NCBI GenBank assembly: GCA_017958935.1
Contig: JAGDBR010000004.1
Coordinates: 1-16,537, forward strand
Direction of reading: 5' to 3'
DNA length: 16,537 nucleotides
Origin: Lachnospiraceae bacterium
GTDB lineage: Bacteria > Bacillota_A > Clostridia > Lachnospirales > Lachnospiraceae
This document shows, in pieces, positions 1-7,808 of this stretch. Every line of letters begins with the position of its first letter. Position 1 is the first letter of the stretch. Both the position numbers and the translations under genes were made by a program. The notes beneath the pieces were generated by a model that saw only the letters and a list, made by a program, of their open reading frames with translations, did no database searches and was not told the DNA's origin.

Positions 1-119
1 ATCGGCATCCCGTTCAGCGCATTCCATGACGGCTACAGCGTCGCGGACGTGAAGGGCCTTCTGGTGAACATCCCGAACCCGCAGGTGGATGAAGTCCTTT
101 ACATCGACGAGTTCTGGGC
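1..119 (+). repeat. Direct repeat copy A (module C-terminal segment)
   Basis: Bases 1-119 are identical to 625-743, a spacing of 624 bases or 208 codons in the same frame. The first mismatch is at 120 versus 744. The left limit of this copy lies outside the window, so the full repeat may be longer. It encodes the last beta-strands of the binding module, including the YIDEFW motif. Confidence 0.95.
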
Positions 120-1392
120 GACGGACAAGAACAGCAAACCTGATGTGACGTTCCCCGAGCCGGAACCGACCGAACCGAAGATCATCCACGTGATGGACAT
201 GGAATCCTCCTCGCTGGACGACATTCCGAAGGCGGAAGTAGTCCACGGCCTGTGGGGCGGTGAAGGGACTGACATCGAGATCACGAAGGCGGCCGGCAAG
301 GGCTTTGACGGCAGCGCAGCGATCGGGTACAAGATGCTCACGACAAGCGAGAAGCCGATCCTGATCCGGATGGACAACCTTGAGGAGTATCCGACGGATC
401 TGACCGGTACGGACATCTTCTGGTTCTGGGTCGACACGACGGGCGTGAACAGGCAGCTCAACCTGGAAGTGAAGCTATACAGCACGAGCTGGCAGACGTA
501 CAGCCCGAAGATCGGTGAGACCTTCTACCTGTGGCAGGGCGAAGAGACGACGAGCAAGACGACGGTCGACGCATGGAACGGAGAAGACGGCAGGCTGCCG
601 TTGGAACAGGGATATGTCGGATTCATCGGCATCCCGTTCAGCGCATTCCATGACGGCTACAGCGTCGCGGACGTGAAGGGCCTTCTGGTGAACATCCCGA
701 ACCCGCAGGTGGATGAAGTCCTTTACATCGACGAGTTCTGGGCAACAGATAAGAACAGCCTTCCGGACGTGGAGTTTCCTATCGATGATACCCCTGACAA
801 GGCGACGGTCATCATGGATATGGAAGACGAGATGCTGGATAATCCGACGACCGAAATGCTGAGCAGTTGGGACATGTCGAAGGTGACGCTGCAGAAGGTG
901 GCCGGCAAGGGCTATAACGGGAGCAGCGCGATCGCCTATACCGTCAATGAAAAGAACTGGGCGGCAAGCTGCTATATCCGTACGGATGGGACCGGGAAGA
1001 ATATGGACTGGTCAAACGGCAAAACGGTCTGGTTCTGGATCGATACGAACGGTTACGGGGCATTTGATCTTCAGGTCGGTCTTTATAACGGATGCTGGCA
1101 TGACGTTAAACTGGAAAACAATAAGACTGTCTGGCTCTGGGACGAAGTGACACGTACGGAAATCAAGACAAGAGATGCATGGGCATCCTGGGGCGGAAGC
1201 GCCGGATACGGCGGGATTCCCTTGCCGGCTTCATACAAGGGCTGGGTCGGTATTCCGTTCGACAGTTTCAAAACGACTGACAACGACGGACATGATGTGA
1301 CTTGGAACACCATCCGCGGGCTTTGCTTCTATAATGATGCTGCAGCCGGCACTACGATGTACATTGATGAGATGCGGGTAACTCCCAAGTGA
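1..1392 (+). CDS. Multi-module carbohydrate-binding-like protein, 3' end (5' end outside window)
   Basis: The frame is open from base 1 to the TGA at 1390-1392, so the gene starts upstream and 463 codons are visible. It holds the tail of one module (residues 1 to about 45), a Pro/Glu-rich linker (about 46-60), a complete module (about 62-250) and a last module (about 268-463). Each complete module opens with an MDME motif (residues 65-68, 272-275), has a Trp/Phe-rich WFWxD strand (141-145, 344-348), and ends with xPF.(A/D)F, then YIDE. This pattern fits jelly-roll carbohydrate-binding domains such as CBM11-like modules; the exact family is not proven. No sortase, SLH or membrane anchor follows the last module. 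The missing N-terminus may hold a signal peptide and a catalytic domain. A GH30 and esterases downstream support a polysaccharide role. I infer an exported or cell-surface protein. Confidence 0.75.
   Translation: MGIPFSAFHDGYSVADVKGLLVNIPNPQVDEVLYIDEFWATDKNSKPDVTFPEPEPTEPKIIHVMDMESSSLDDIPKAEVVHGLWGGEGTDIEITKAAGKGFDGSAAIGYKMLTTSEKPILIRMDNLEEYPTDLTGTDIFWFWVDTTGVNRQLNLEVKLYSTSWQTYSPKIGETFYLWQGEETTSKTTVDAWNGEDGRLPLEQGYVGFIGIPFSAFHDGYSVADVKGLLVNIPNPQVDEVLYIDEFWATDKNSLPDVEFPIDDTPDKATVIMDMEDEMLDNPTTEMLSSWDMSKVTLQKVAGKGYNGSSAIAYTVNEKNWAASCYIRTDGTGKNMDWSNGKTVWFWIDTNGYGAFDLQVGLYNGCWHDVKLENNKTVWLWDEVTRTEIKTRDAWASWGGSAGYGGIPLPASYKGWVGIPFDSFKTTDNDGHDVTWNTIRGLCFYNDAAAGTTMYIDEMRVTPK
625..743 (+). repeat. 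Direct repeat copy B (module C-terminal segment)
   Basis: This is the exact partner of 1-119. The sequence after 743 stays similar at protein level (ATDKNS then PDV) but diverges in DNA. That indicates recent duplication or gene conversion between neighbouring modules of one gene. Confidence 0.95.
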
Positions 1393-1411
1393 TTTTTCCC
1401 GCACATCATCT

Positions 1412-1442
1412 GGGGCGAGGTGGGATGACCTCGCCCCTTTCT
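1412..1442 (+). terminator. Rho-independent terminator between the CBM-like gene and GH30
   Basis: A perfect 10-bp GC-rich stem (1412-1421 with 1428-1437) closes a six-base loop and is followed by TTTCT. It starts 20 bases after the stop of the upstream gene. The right arm ends 21 bases before the GH30 start codon, which leaves no room for a separate promoter after it. Confidence 0.85.
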
Positions 1443-1458
1443 AATCAGGCGTTAGAAT

Positions 1459-2958
1459 ATGAAAAAAGAACCTGTTTGCTTTATTATAAATGATCAGATC
1501 AGACACCAAAAAGTCCGGTATTTCGGTGAGAGCGCATGCTGGTGGGGATCCGGTATCGGATGCAGTGAAAAAGCAAGGAAAGTATTGAGACTTCTTCATA
1601 CGGACGAAGGACTCGGGTTAAACGTCATTCGCTTAAATGTCGGCGGAAGCATCCGGGAAGACCGGTCCGACGCGCCGTATCCTGCACCCAGCTTAAATAG
1701 ACGCGCTCCACTGTCGCCGTTAAAAGAAGATAGAACATACGACATCCACAGGGATGAGGGGATGCTCTGCATTGCGAAAGAGGCTTTGAAACTGGGTACG
1801 ATCGATGATTTCACCCTGTTTATGAATTCTCCTCCGTCCTGCATGACTATCAATGGACTGACCTGCGGAAACGAACCGACTGAAGGCGAAAAATATGTCT
1901 CCAATCTGGCACGTAGCCGATATTCGGAATATGCGGAATATGTGGCCGACGTAACAGAGTTATATCTGAACGAAGGAATACCGATCCGGTATGTGAGTCC
2001 GATCAATGAACCTCAATGGCAGTGGGATCGGAATAACCGCCAGGAAGGATGCCATTATGAGGCAGACGAAGTGCTGGCGTTTCTACAGACGGTCGTCAGG
2101 GTGTTCCTGAAGAGAGCCGAAAGAAACCCTGCTTTTTCAAACGTCAAGATATCGATGCCGGAGACTGCACAGTGGTATTATCCAAAGGAGTATACTTTTG
2201 GACTGTATGAAAGGATCTGTAAAGATCCTCTTATACGGGATTATGCCGATCATTTTGCAGCACATTCCTACGGTACAAACGCTGATCATAAGCGTGAGTT
2301 TAAAGAATTTGTTGAAAAACAAGATAAGAGGCTTCCGCTTCACCAGACAGAATGGGGGCCGCTTCACGATGACAGTTCTCATCCGATGGAATTTGCTTTG
2401 GAAATGGCGAACTGTATGTATGAAGATTTGACGATCCTGGATGTGCCGCATTGGACCTGGTGGACAGGATTGTCCGGAATGTCTTTTCCAAGCGGGTTAA
2501 TCAGTGAAGATCCGAACGGAGATGACCTGATTGCCACAAAAAGGTATTATACTATGATGCAGCACAGCCGTTTCATCAAAGGCTGTACCAGAATAGATGT
2601 TGTCGCAGAGGAAAACAGAGAAGACTACGACGCCGAAACATCGGAAGCGGATGATGACGGCACGTTGAAATCATGGAACACCATCGCCGAGAAAAGATGG
2701 AAAAAGACTGCGGCGTCTGCTTATGTTTCGGAAGATGAGCGTTCGATTCGTGTTGTACTGATCAATAATCTGGAACAGGTATCAGACATTCTGGTCAGGG
2801 TATCCGAAAGGTTTGAACAGAAAGGCAGACTGTTCCTGACAGATGCAGATCACGATTGTCAGGACATGGGAGTGTATGAACTGTCCCGAAAACTGGAACT
2901 GCCGTCCCTTTCTGTGGGGACGCTGGTTATCGGCAGGCTGGAAGGAGACAACGGATGA
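1459..2958 (+). CDS. Glycoside hydrolase family 30-type enzyme, cytoplasmic
   Basis: The 499-residue protein matches the GH30 (clan A) pattern. An aromatic-rich opening FGESACWW lies at 22-29, a strand ending in RLNVGG at 58-63, and the acid/base motif NEP at 183-185 (Glu184). The nucleophile region QTEWG lies at 296-300 (Glu298). A C-terminal beta-rich side domain, typical of GH30, runs from about 400. GH30 members cut xylans, beta-1,6-glucans or related beta-linked sugars by a retaining mechanism; the substrate here cannot be told. No signal peptide is visible, so it probably works on imported oligosaccharides. The start is fixed by an in-frame TAG at 1453-1455; upstream there is only a poor Shine-Dalgarno sequence. 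The 3' end overlaps the next gene by 4 bases (ATGA). Base composition is lower in GC than the right half of the window. Confidence 0.88.
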   Translation: MKKEPVCFIINDQIRHQKVRYFGESACWWGSGIGCSEKARKVLRLLHTDEGLGLNVIRLNVGGSIREDRSDAPYPAPSLNRRAPLSPLKEDRTYDIHRDEGMLCIAKEALKLGTIDDFTLFMNSPPSCMTINGLTCGNEPTEGEKYVSNLARSRYSEYAEYVADVTELYLNEGIPIRYVSPINEPQWQWDRNNRQEGCHYEADEVLAFLQTVVRVFLKRAERNPAFSNVKISMPETAQWYYPKEYTFGLYERICKDPLIRDYADHFAAHSYGTNADHKREFKEFVEKQDKRLPLHQTEWGPLHDDSSHPMEFALEMANCMYEDLTILDVPHWTWWTGLSGMSFPSGLISEDPNGDDLIATKRYYTMMQHSRFIKGCTRIDVVAEENREDYDAETSEADDDGTLKSWNTIAEKRWKKTAASAYVSEDERSIRVVLINNLEQVSDILVRVSERFEQKGRLFLTDADHDCQDMGVYELSRKLELPSLSVGTLVIGRLEGDNG

Positions 2959-3773
2959 TATGCAGAGCAATACCGGTCCGCGAAGGATCGGAAGCGGTAC
3001 TGGAACTGTATTTACTTGAAAAAGAATGCGAATGGAAGACTTACGAAAAGCGGCCGATCGTTATTATTTGTCCCGGTGGCGGTTATGCCATGTGCGGTGA
3101 CCGTGATTCGGAGCCTGTAGCATTGGAGTTCGTCGGGAATCGGTATCATGCTGCAGTCCTGCGGTATTCCATAAGGCCTGAAAGCAGTATGCCGCCAGTA
3201 GGGGACGCGCCCTTTAAAGACCTTTTTGCCGCGATAAGACTGGTCCGCGAACATGCGGAAGAGTGGGGCATAGATCCTGAAAAAGTCATTCTGGAAGGTG
3301 ATTCGGCCGGTGGACATGCCGCCGCTATGGCGGCTGTCTTTTGGAAAGATACTGACAGGTTTCCCGAGGCGGGAGAAAGCGCAAGACCAAATGCGCTGAT
3401 CCTCGGATATCCTGTGATCAGTGCGGATAAGTTCGGGCACCCATGGTCCATTTCGAATTTGGTCGGAACCGAAGACTATGGAGAAGATGCGGTAGAGGCA
3501 TATAGTGCGGAGCGTCATGTAGGCCCTCATGTTCCGCCTTGCTTCCTGTGGCACTCGGTAGGCGATAAGGTCGTCAGTATGGAAAACTCTTGTGTCTTTG
3601 CGCAGAAACTCAGAGAACAAGGTGTCCCGTTCGAGTTGCATCTTTTCTCGACCGGCTGGCATGGTCTGGGGCTGGGAAATGCGGAAGTCGGCGGGGTAGA
3701 ACCAAATGCGGCGCAATGGTTTCCGATGGCGTTGAGCTGGCTGAAAGCGACAGGACTATCTCCTCATGATTAA
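2955..3773 (+). CDS. Alpha/beta-hydrolase, acetyl-xylan-esterase-like (copy 1)
   Basis: This 272-residue alpha/beta-hydrolase has an oxyanion-hole motif CPGGGY at 39-44 and a nucleophile elbow GDSAGG at 115-120 (Ser117). The probable acid is Asp204 in HSVGDK, and the catalytic His is His236 in GWHG. The family includes acetyl esterases and lipases that remove acyl groups from plant polysaccharide fragments; the substrate is inferred from the neighbouring GH30. No signal peptide or membrane segment is seen, so it should be cytoplasmic. AAGGAG at 2942-2947 lies 7 bases before the ATG, and the start overlaps the GH30 stop (ATGA), which points to translational coupling. A paralogue of exactly the same length follows. 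An antisense open frame across 3012-3716 is a shadow. Confidence 0.85.
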   Translation: MICRAIPVREGSEAVLELYLLEKECEWKTYEKRPIVIICPGGGYAMCGDRDSEPVALEFVGNRYHAAVLRYSIRPESSMPPVGDAPFKDLFAAIRLVREHAEEWGIDPEKVILEGDSAGGHAAAMAAVFWKDTDRFPEAGESARPNALILGYPVISADKFGHPWSISNLVGTEDYGEDAVEAYSAERHVGPHVPPCFLWHSVGDKVVSMENSCVFAQKLREQGVPFELHLFSTGWHGLGLGNAEVGGVEPNAAQWFPMALSWLKATGLSPHD

Positions 3774-3812
3774 ATAGAGCCGGCGACTTATTATGTCTTT
3801 AAGGAGTCTATG

Positions 3813-4628
3813 ATGAAGTGCTTTGAAATAAAAGAGTTTTGCGAAACGCGGGCATTCATGCAGATTTATTTGCGAGAGCGTGCGTATGAGTTTGCGGAGC
3901 ATGATAAAAGGCCGATGGTTCTCATCTGCCCCGGCGGTGGCTATGAATGGACTGCGGACCGAGAAGCCGAGCCGATCGCGCTGCAGTTTATTAAAGTAGG
4001 TTATCAGGCTTGTGTTCTGCGGTATACGGTGAGAAAAAGCAAAGAAGAACCCGGGCTGAAAGATCTTCCTGTACATGAGGCGGCTGCGGCGGTGGCCTAT
4101 CTTCGGAAGCATGCCGAAGAATATGGAATTGATCCGGAGAAAATCACAGTGATCGGGTGTTCTGCGGGAGGGCATCTGGCGGCATCTTTGGGAACGCTCT
4201 GGAGCAGACCGGACCGAACAGGGATCCCTGCAGAAGAAGGAAAACCAAATGCAGTTGTGCTCTGTTATGGTGTTCTGACTGCTTTTGGGCCGACGCATTT
4301 GGGGTCGATCAAAAACCTGACAGGCGTCGACGGGCCCAGTGAATTCGATGAGAAGTATTCTCCTGACTGCAACGTTGATCAGTTTACAGCGCCGATGTTT
4401 ATCTGGCATACAATGGCTGACGATTGTGTACCTGTGGAAGGCGCACTGAAGATGGCAGGTGCGCTGCAGGCCGCAAATGTTCCTTATGCCCTTCATATCT
4501 TTACACACGGAGGACATGGCCTTTCCCTGGCGACGGAGGAAGTTGGTGGAGGACCGGCTGAAGTGAAACCTTGGTTTGATCTTCTTTTGAACTGGCTCGA
4601 ATCACTGGAGGTGGGAACGGGATATTGA
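3813..4628 (+). CDS. Alpha/beta-hydrolase, acetyl-xylan-esterase-like (copy 2)
   Basis: This is a paralogue of the preceding gene with the same layout. Counted from the ATG at 3810, the oxyanion motif CPGGGY is at 40-45, the nucleophile elbow GCSAGG at 116-121 (Ser118), the likely acid Asp204 in TMADD, and the His at 236 in GGHG. Two ATG codons stand in tandem at 3810 and 3813. AAGGAG at 3801-3806 is only 3 bases from the first and 6 from the second, so I chose 3813 (271 residues). It begins 39 bases after copy 1 stops, with no terminator between, so it is in the same operon. Divergence between the copies is large, so this is an old duplication or two related acquisitions, perhaps for different acyl positions. 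No signal peptide is seen. Confidence 0.85.
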   Translation: MKCFEIKEFCETRAFMQIYLRERAYEFAEHDKRPMVLICPGGGYEWTADREAEPIALQFIKVGYQACVLRYTVRKSKEEPGLKDLPVHEAAAAVAYLRKHAEEYGIDPEKITVIGCSAGGHLAASLGTLWSRPDRTGIPAEEGKPNAVVLCYGVLTAFGPTHLGSIKNLTGVDGPSEFDEKYSPDCNVDQFTAPMFIWHTMADDCVPVEGALKMAGALQAANVPYALHIFTHGGHGLSLATEEVGGGPAEVKPWFDLLLNWLESLEVGTGY

Positions 4629-4874
4629 GGCAACTGGCGAAACAGTCATTACGAAGCAGGATCCAAACAGCATAGCGCCTTACTTTGCAAGCGGGAGCAA
4701 TTAGACGAAGAAAAGGCAAAGTGCCTCTGTAACTCTAAATAAGGGCGTTTTTACGAATTATAATTCCGGCCGGATTAGTTTGCGAGAAGATTGTCCGGGA
4801 CCCTTTATTGGCCGATTTTAGCGTTTCTGCGGAGCTTTAGCAGAACGATTGAGAATACATATTGGATGACAACA

Positions 4875-4919
4875 AAAAACCAGACTCTTGCATGTCACGA
4901 TTGCAAGAGTCTGGTTTTT
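4875..4919. terminator. Bidirectional rho-independent terminator
   Basis: A perfect 18-bp stem (4875-4892 with 4902-4919) closes a nine-base loop. It begins with an A-tract and ends with a T-tract, so it can stop transcription on both strands: the esterase operon from the left and the tRNA transcript from the right. Confidence 0.9.
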
Positions 4920-4940
4920 AGTACTTCTGTTAGTACTTTT
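4920..4940 (+). terminator. Small second hairpin with T-run
   Basis: AGTACT at 4920-4925 pairs with AGTACT at 4932-4937 around a six-base loop and is followed by TTT. It directly abuts the larger terminator and may act as a backup. The stem is short, so this is tentative. Confidence 0.4.
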
Positions 4941-5053
4941 CCGCCTCCCCCTCAAAACGCTGAAAGATTTACTGCGCCGCTTCTCCTTCTGAAAATGTAG
5001 GTTTTATGCGGTTTTCAGGGGTGTGCTGATATCAATGATCAACGGATTTGAAC

Positions 5054-5127
<74 letters not shown>

Positions 5128-5133
5128 GGGAAA

Positions 5134-5205
5134 CTCCCCGAGTAGGGCTCGAACCTACAACCCTCCGGTTAACAGCCGGATGCTCTACCATTGAGCTATC
5201 GAGGA
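5134..5205 (-). tRNA. tRNA-Asn (GUU anticodon)
   Basis: The minus strand gives a 72-base cloverleaf. The acceptor is TCCTCGA with TCGGGGA, with discriminator G. The anticodon stem TCCGG/CCGGA encloses CT-GTT-AA, and the T-loop is TTCGAGC. CCA is not encoded. It is the first gene of the two-tRNA unit, 12 bases from the -10 box. Confidence 0.96.
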
Positions 5206-5216
5206 ATACCGCGAAT

Positions 5217-5245
5217 ATTATAGTGATTTTAGGAGGCTTTGTCAA
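5217..5245 (-). promoter_or_regulatory. Consensus sigma-A promoter of the tRNA-Asn/tRNA-Arg unit
   Basis: On the minus strand, TTGACA (5245-5240) and TATAAT (5222-5217) are both perfect and are separated by exactly 17 bases. Transcription should begin near 5210, a few bases before the mature 5' end of tRNA-Asn. Confidence 0.93.
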
Positions 5246-5256
5246 CAGATAAATGG

Positions 5257-5285
5257 TTGCAAACAGGCGGGTTCAATGGTAGTAT
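5257..5285 (+). promoter_or_regulatory. Possible promoter for the GH2-like gene
   Basis: TTGCAA (5257-5262), a 17-base spacer and TAGTAT (5280-5285) form a moderate sigma-A match. It points away from the tRNA promoter, with the two -35 boxes 11 bases apart. It would give a leader of about 110 bases for the gene at 5403. This is a tentative call. Confidence 0.4.
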
Positions 5286-5313
5286 AGTATACGACTAATT
5301 GTGTGCTTTCGGA

Positions 5314-5344
5314 CGCCCGCCTGCGGGCGGACCGGCTGTGCCGG
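5314..5344 (+). other. GC-rich inverted repeats in the leader of the GH2-like gene
   Basis: CGCCCGC (5314-5320) faces GCGGGCG (5323-5329), and CCGGC (5332-5336) faces GCCGG (5340-5344). Further CCGG-rich copies run on to about 5368. No T-run follows, so these are not a terminator. They could fold in the leader RNA or be a degenerate repeat element. Confidence 0.45.
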
Positions 5345-5402
5345 ATGCGGCGGCCGGAAATGCCGGCACCGTTGATGAAAGGATCCTGCTTTCGCAGTAT
5401 TT

Positions 5403-7808
5403 ATGGCAGTCAGACCGTTTGTTTCCTACAATCTGGCCGGGGTCTGGTCGGTTTCGACCGAGGACGGGAAGGTCTTCAACATGCGCCTTCCGGGTACGCT
5501 CGACGAGAATAATATCGGGCATCCGGATACACGCATGCCGGACGCTGAGCCTGCTTCCGCGGAAGAACAGACGGGCGGCAGGGGAGACGACCTGCTGCAG
5601 GAGGCGGTGTTCTTTTCCGAGAGCGGCGAGGAGGATCAGACGGTCCTCTCGCGCTTTACAAGGAACCTGACGTACACGGGAAAGGCGCGCGCCTATAAAA
5701 TGATCACGTTCGGAGAAAAGCCCGGAAAAAGGCTGTTTTTCGAGGCGGAGCGCGGCCGCGAATGCGTGCTGTACATTGACGGGCAGGAGGTGCCGGCTTT
5801 CACGCCGCCCACCCTCGTGTCCCCGCAGGTCTTCGAGGTCACCGGGCTTCTGAACGGCGACCACATGGTGACAGTCGTCATGGACAACGCCTGTCCGTCC
5901 CTTCCGCCGGAGGTCCTTTCGTCGAACATGTGCGCCGACGAGACGCAGACGAACTGGAACGGGCTTCTGGGGTACGTGCGCGTGCGCGAGGAAGAGGAGA
6001 CGTTCGTGGACCGCGCGTTCACGCAGACGTCCGGAAATGAACTGACCGTCTTCGTCGAACTGAACGCGCTGTCGGAGGGCACGCATTTCCTGCGGCTGTC
6101 TTCGGAAGCGTTCGAGGGCGTGTACGAGCGGGAGATCACGGTGCATGAAGGCGCGAACGGCCTGAAGATCGGCGGCATTCCGCTGAACGAGGACGTTTCG
6201 CGCTGGGACGAAAAGCACGGCGTCCTGTACGGCCTGAGCGTGATGCTCGACGGGGTGGAGAAGGAGATCTCCTTCGGCGTCGCCGAGAAGACGGTCACCG
6301 GAGACGGCTTCCTGCTGATCAATGGCCGGCGGCGGTATCTTCGCATGGAGACGAACCGCGCCCTGTTCCCGGAGTTCTTCTATCCGCCGACGGACGAGGA
6401 TTCCTGGGACGATATTTTCGCGCTCTACGAGTCCTACGGGCTCAATTCCGTTTATTTCGACCGCTGGTGCCCGCCGGAGGCGGCTTTTGCGGCGGCCGAC
6501 AGGCGCGGCATGCTGCTGTTCCCGTCCGTGTCCGTGGAGGATACGGAGGAAACGCATGATTATTACGAGACCGAGCGGCTGCAGATCCGCCGGCATTACG
6601 GCGGCCATCCGTCGTGCTGCACGGAGCTGCTGCCGGCGTTGAATATCGAGACCGTGCGCGGCGTGACGATGCTTCCGGATTTTTCGGAGATCGATCTGTT
6701 CGCGGCGCACCTTCGGCCGGAGAACCTGAGCCGCATGCGCGAGCTTGTGACGCAGCAGCGGCTGCTGACGAAGTGGAGCCAGGCCGTGGAAGCGAGCGGG
6801 CGCGAGGCGCTGCGCGCGTACAAGCGGAAGATCGAGGCGGCCTATCTCATGGATGCCGCGGGCATCCGGCTCGACAGCCTGCAGGACCTGCCGTCGGGCG
6901 AAACGAAGTTCTCGGGCCTGGTCAATTCCCATCTGCGGCAGAAACCTTACGACTTCGCCCGCCCGAAGCGTTTCGGCGCGCTGTTCGGCCCGCTCGCGGT
7001 GCTGATCGTGCTGCCGCAGCGCTCGTACGAGACGGGGGAGACGGCCTCGGCCGAGATCCTGATCGTGAACCATACGGACGAGGATCTGTCCGACCGCGTG
7101 CTCTACAGCGTTTTCAACGGCAGCGAGCGGATCCTGGACGGGGCGGTCGAAGCCGTGTCCGTTCCGGCAGGGCAGACGGTGTCCGCCGGCTTCGTATCGA
7201 TCCGCACAGAGGATGGGATCATCGACGATTCCGGGCCGCAGAAGCTGACGCTGCGCGTCGCGTTCCGGCGGCTCACGAACGAAGAAGACCTGTTTTTCTA
7301 TCCGTCCGCGATCCCGGTCTGTCCGGAGAACGTTTATGAGTGCGAGACGCTCGACGACGTCGCGAAGGAATTCCTGAATCTCGGCGGCAACGTCTTCCTG
7401 ACGCCGGACGTCCCGGACGAAGCGTTCAGCCTGCCGCTGCTGCTGGCGGACGGCACGAATCCGCTGATTTACCATTTCCCCGGCCTCGAAGGAGGTCTGG
7501 AAGCCTTCGAAGGCTTCCTGTCGGGGATCATGCTCCCGCCGAGGCGGAACGAGCGGCCGGTGATCATGCGGTTCAACGTGCCGGACTACGAGGCGCCGGA
7601 AGGCTGCCTGTTCGAGTATTCGTGCAGGAACGGGAACGTCCTGGTCTCGACGCTGAATCTGAAGAAAAAGATGGACCGGCCCGAGGTGCGCGAGCTTGTC
7701 GGGGCCATCTACGACTATATGGGCTCTTATGAGTTTTCGCCGCGCGACGAGATCCGCATCGAGGATCTTGCGCAGCTCGTGAGCAGCATTCGGGAGGCTG
7801 AAGCCTGA
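5403..7808 (+). CDS. GH2-like protein with a shortened, probably inactive TIM-barrel core
   Basis: This 801-residue protein has the layout of large GH2 beta-galactosidase-like enzymes. The sugar-binding jelly roll spans about 8-195 (LPGTLDE at 29-35, NWNGLLGY at 184-191), and an Ig-like domain spans about 200-297. The barrel start has NGRRRYLR at 307-314 and RWCPPEAAFAAAD at 354-366. A second Ig-like domain runs about 530-625, and a C-terminal domain ends near YDYMGSYEFSP at 770-780. Between HPS (402-404) and the nucleophile-like stretch NIETVRG (414-420) only nine residues remain. From family memory, relatives carry a much longer segment there with the GNE acid/base motif, so catalysis is doubtful. 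An acidic insert sits at about 42-80. No signal peptide is present. An in-frame TGA at 5376 and the lack of other starts force ATG 5403, although no close Shine-Dalgarno sequence exists. The stop overlaps the next start (TGATG). Confidence 0.8.
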   Translation: MAVRPFVSYNLAGVWSVSTEDGKVFNMRLPGTLDENNIGHPDTRMPDAEPASAEEQTGGRGDDLLQEAVFFSESGEEDQTVLSRFTRNLTYTGKARAYKMITFGEKPGKRLFFEAERGRECVLYIDGQEVPAFTPPTLVSPQVFEVTGLLNGDHMVTVVMDNACPSLPPEVLSSNMCADETQTNWNGLLGYVRVREEEETFVDRAFTQTSGNELTVFVELNALSEGTHFLRLSSEAFEGVYEREITVHEGANGLKIGGIPLNEDVSRWDEKHGVLYGLSVMLDGVEKEISFGVAEKTVTGDGFLLINGRRRYLRMETNRALFPEFFYPPTDEDSWDDIFALYESYGLNSVYFDRWCPPEAAFAAADRRGMLLFPSVSVEDTEETHDYYETERLQIRRHYGGHPSCCTELLPALNIETVRGVTMLPDFSEIDLFAAHLRPENLSRMRELVTQQRLLTKWSQAVEASGREALRAYKRKIEAAYLMDAAGIRLDSLQDLPSGETKFSGLVNSHLRQKPYDFARPKRFGALFGPLAVLIVLPQRSYETGETASAEILIVNHTDEDLSDRVLYSVFNGSERILDGAVEAVSVPAGQTVSAGFVSIRTEDGIIDDSGPQKLTLRVAFRRLTNEEDLFFYPSAIPVCPENVYECETLDDVAKEFLNLGGNVFLTPDVPDEAFSLPLLLADGTNPLIYHFPGLEGGLEAFEGFLSGIMLPPRRNERPVIMRFNVPDYEAPEGCLFEYSCRNGNVLVSTLNLKKKMDRPEVRELVGAIYDYMGSYEFSPRDEIRIEDLAQLVSSIREAEA

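Larger units (their letters stand above)
4629..5053. other. Intergenic region without a convincing gene
   Basis: This 425-base stretch separates the esterase operon from the tRNA pair. It holds the hairpins listed separately, a 10-bp palindrome at 4765-4774, and a T-arm-like ten-base stretch beside tRNA-Arg. Short open frames cross it, such as 4791-5000, but that one runs straight through the terminator and has no ribosome binding site. I see no RNA gene, IS end or clear att core in 4629-4870. Confidence 0.7.

Noticed and set aside
1330..1335. TATAAT inside the CBM-like gene as a GH30 promoter
   Set aside because: The nearest -35-like TTGGAA is 22 bases away, and the terminator at 1412-1442 stands between it and GH30.
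4759..4764. TATAAT in the intergenic region
   Set aside because: No -35-like sequence lies at a suitable distance and no gene follows on that strand before the terminator.
4765..4774. Ten-base palindrome TCCGGCCGGA as an operator or att core
   Set aside because: It is short, single-copy as far as I can see, and not placed near a promoter or start codon.
4791..5000. Possible small protein of 69 residues
   Set aside because: It runs through the long bidirectional terminator, has no ribosome binding site, and shows no recognisable features.
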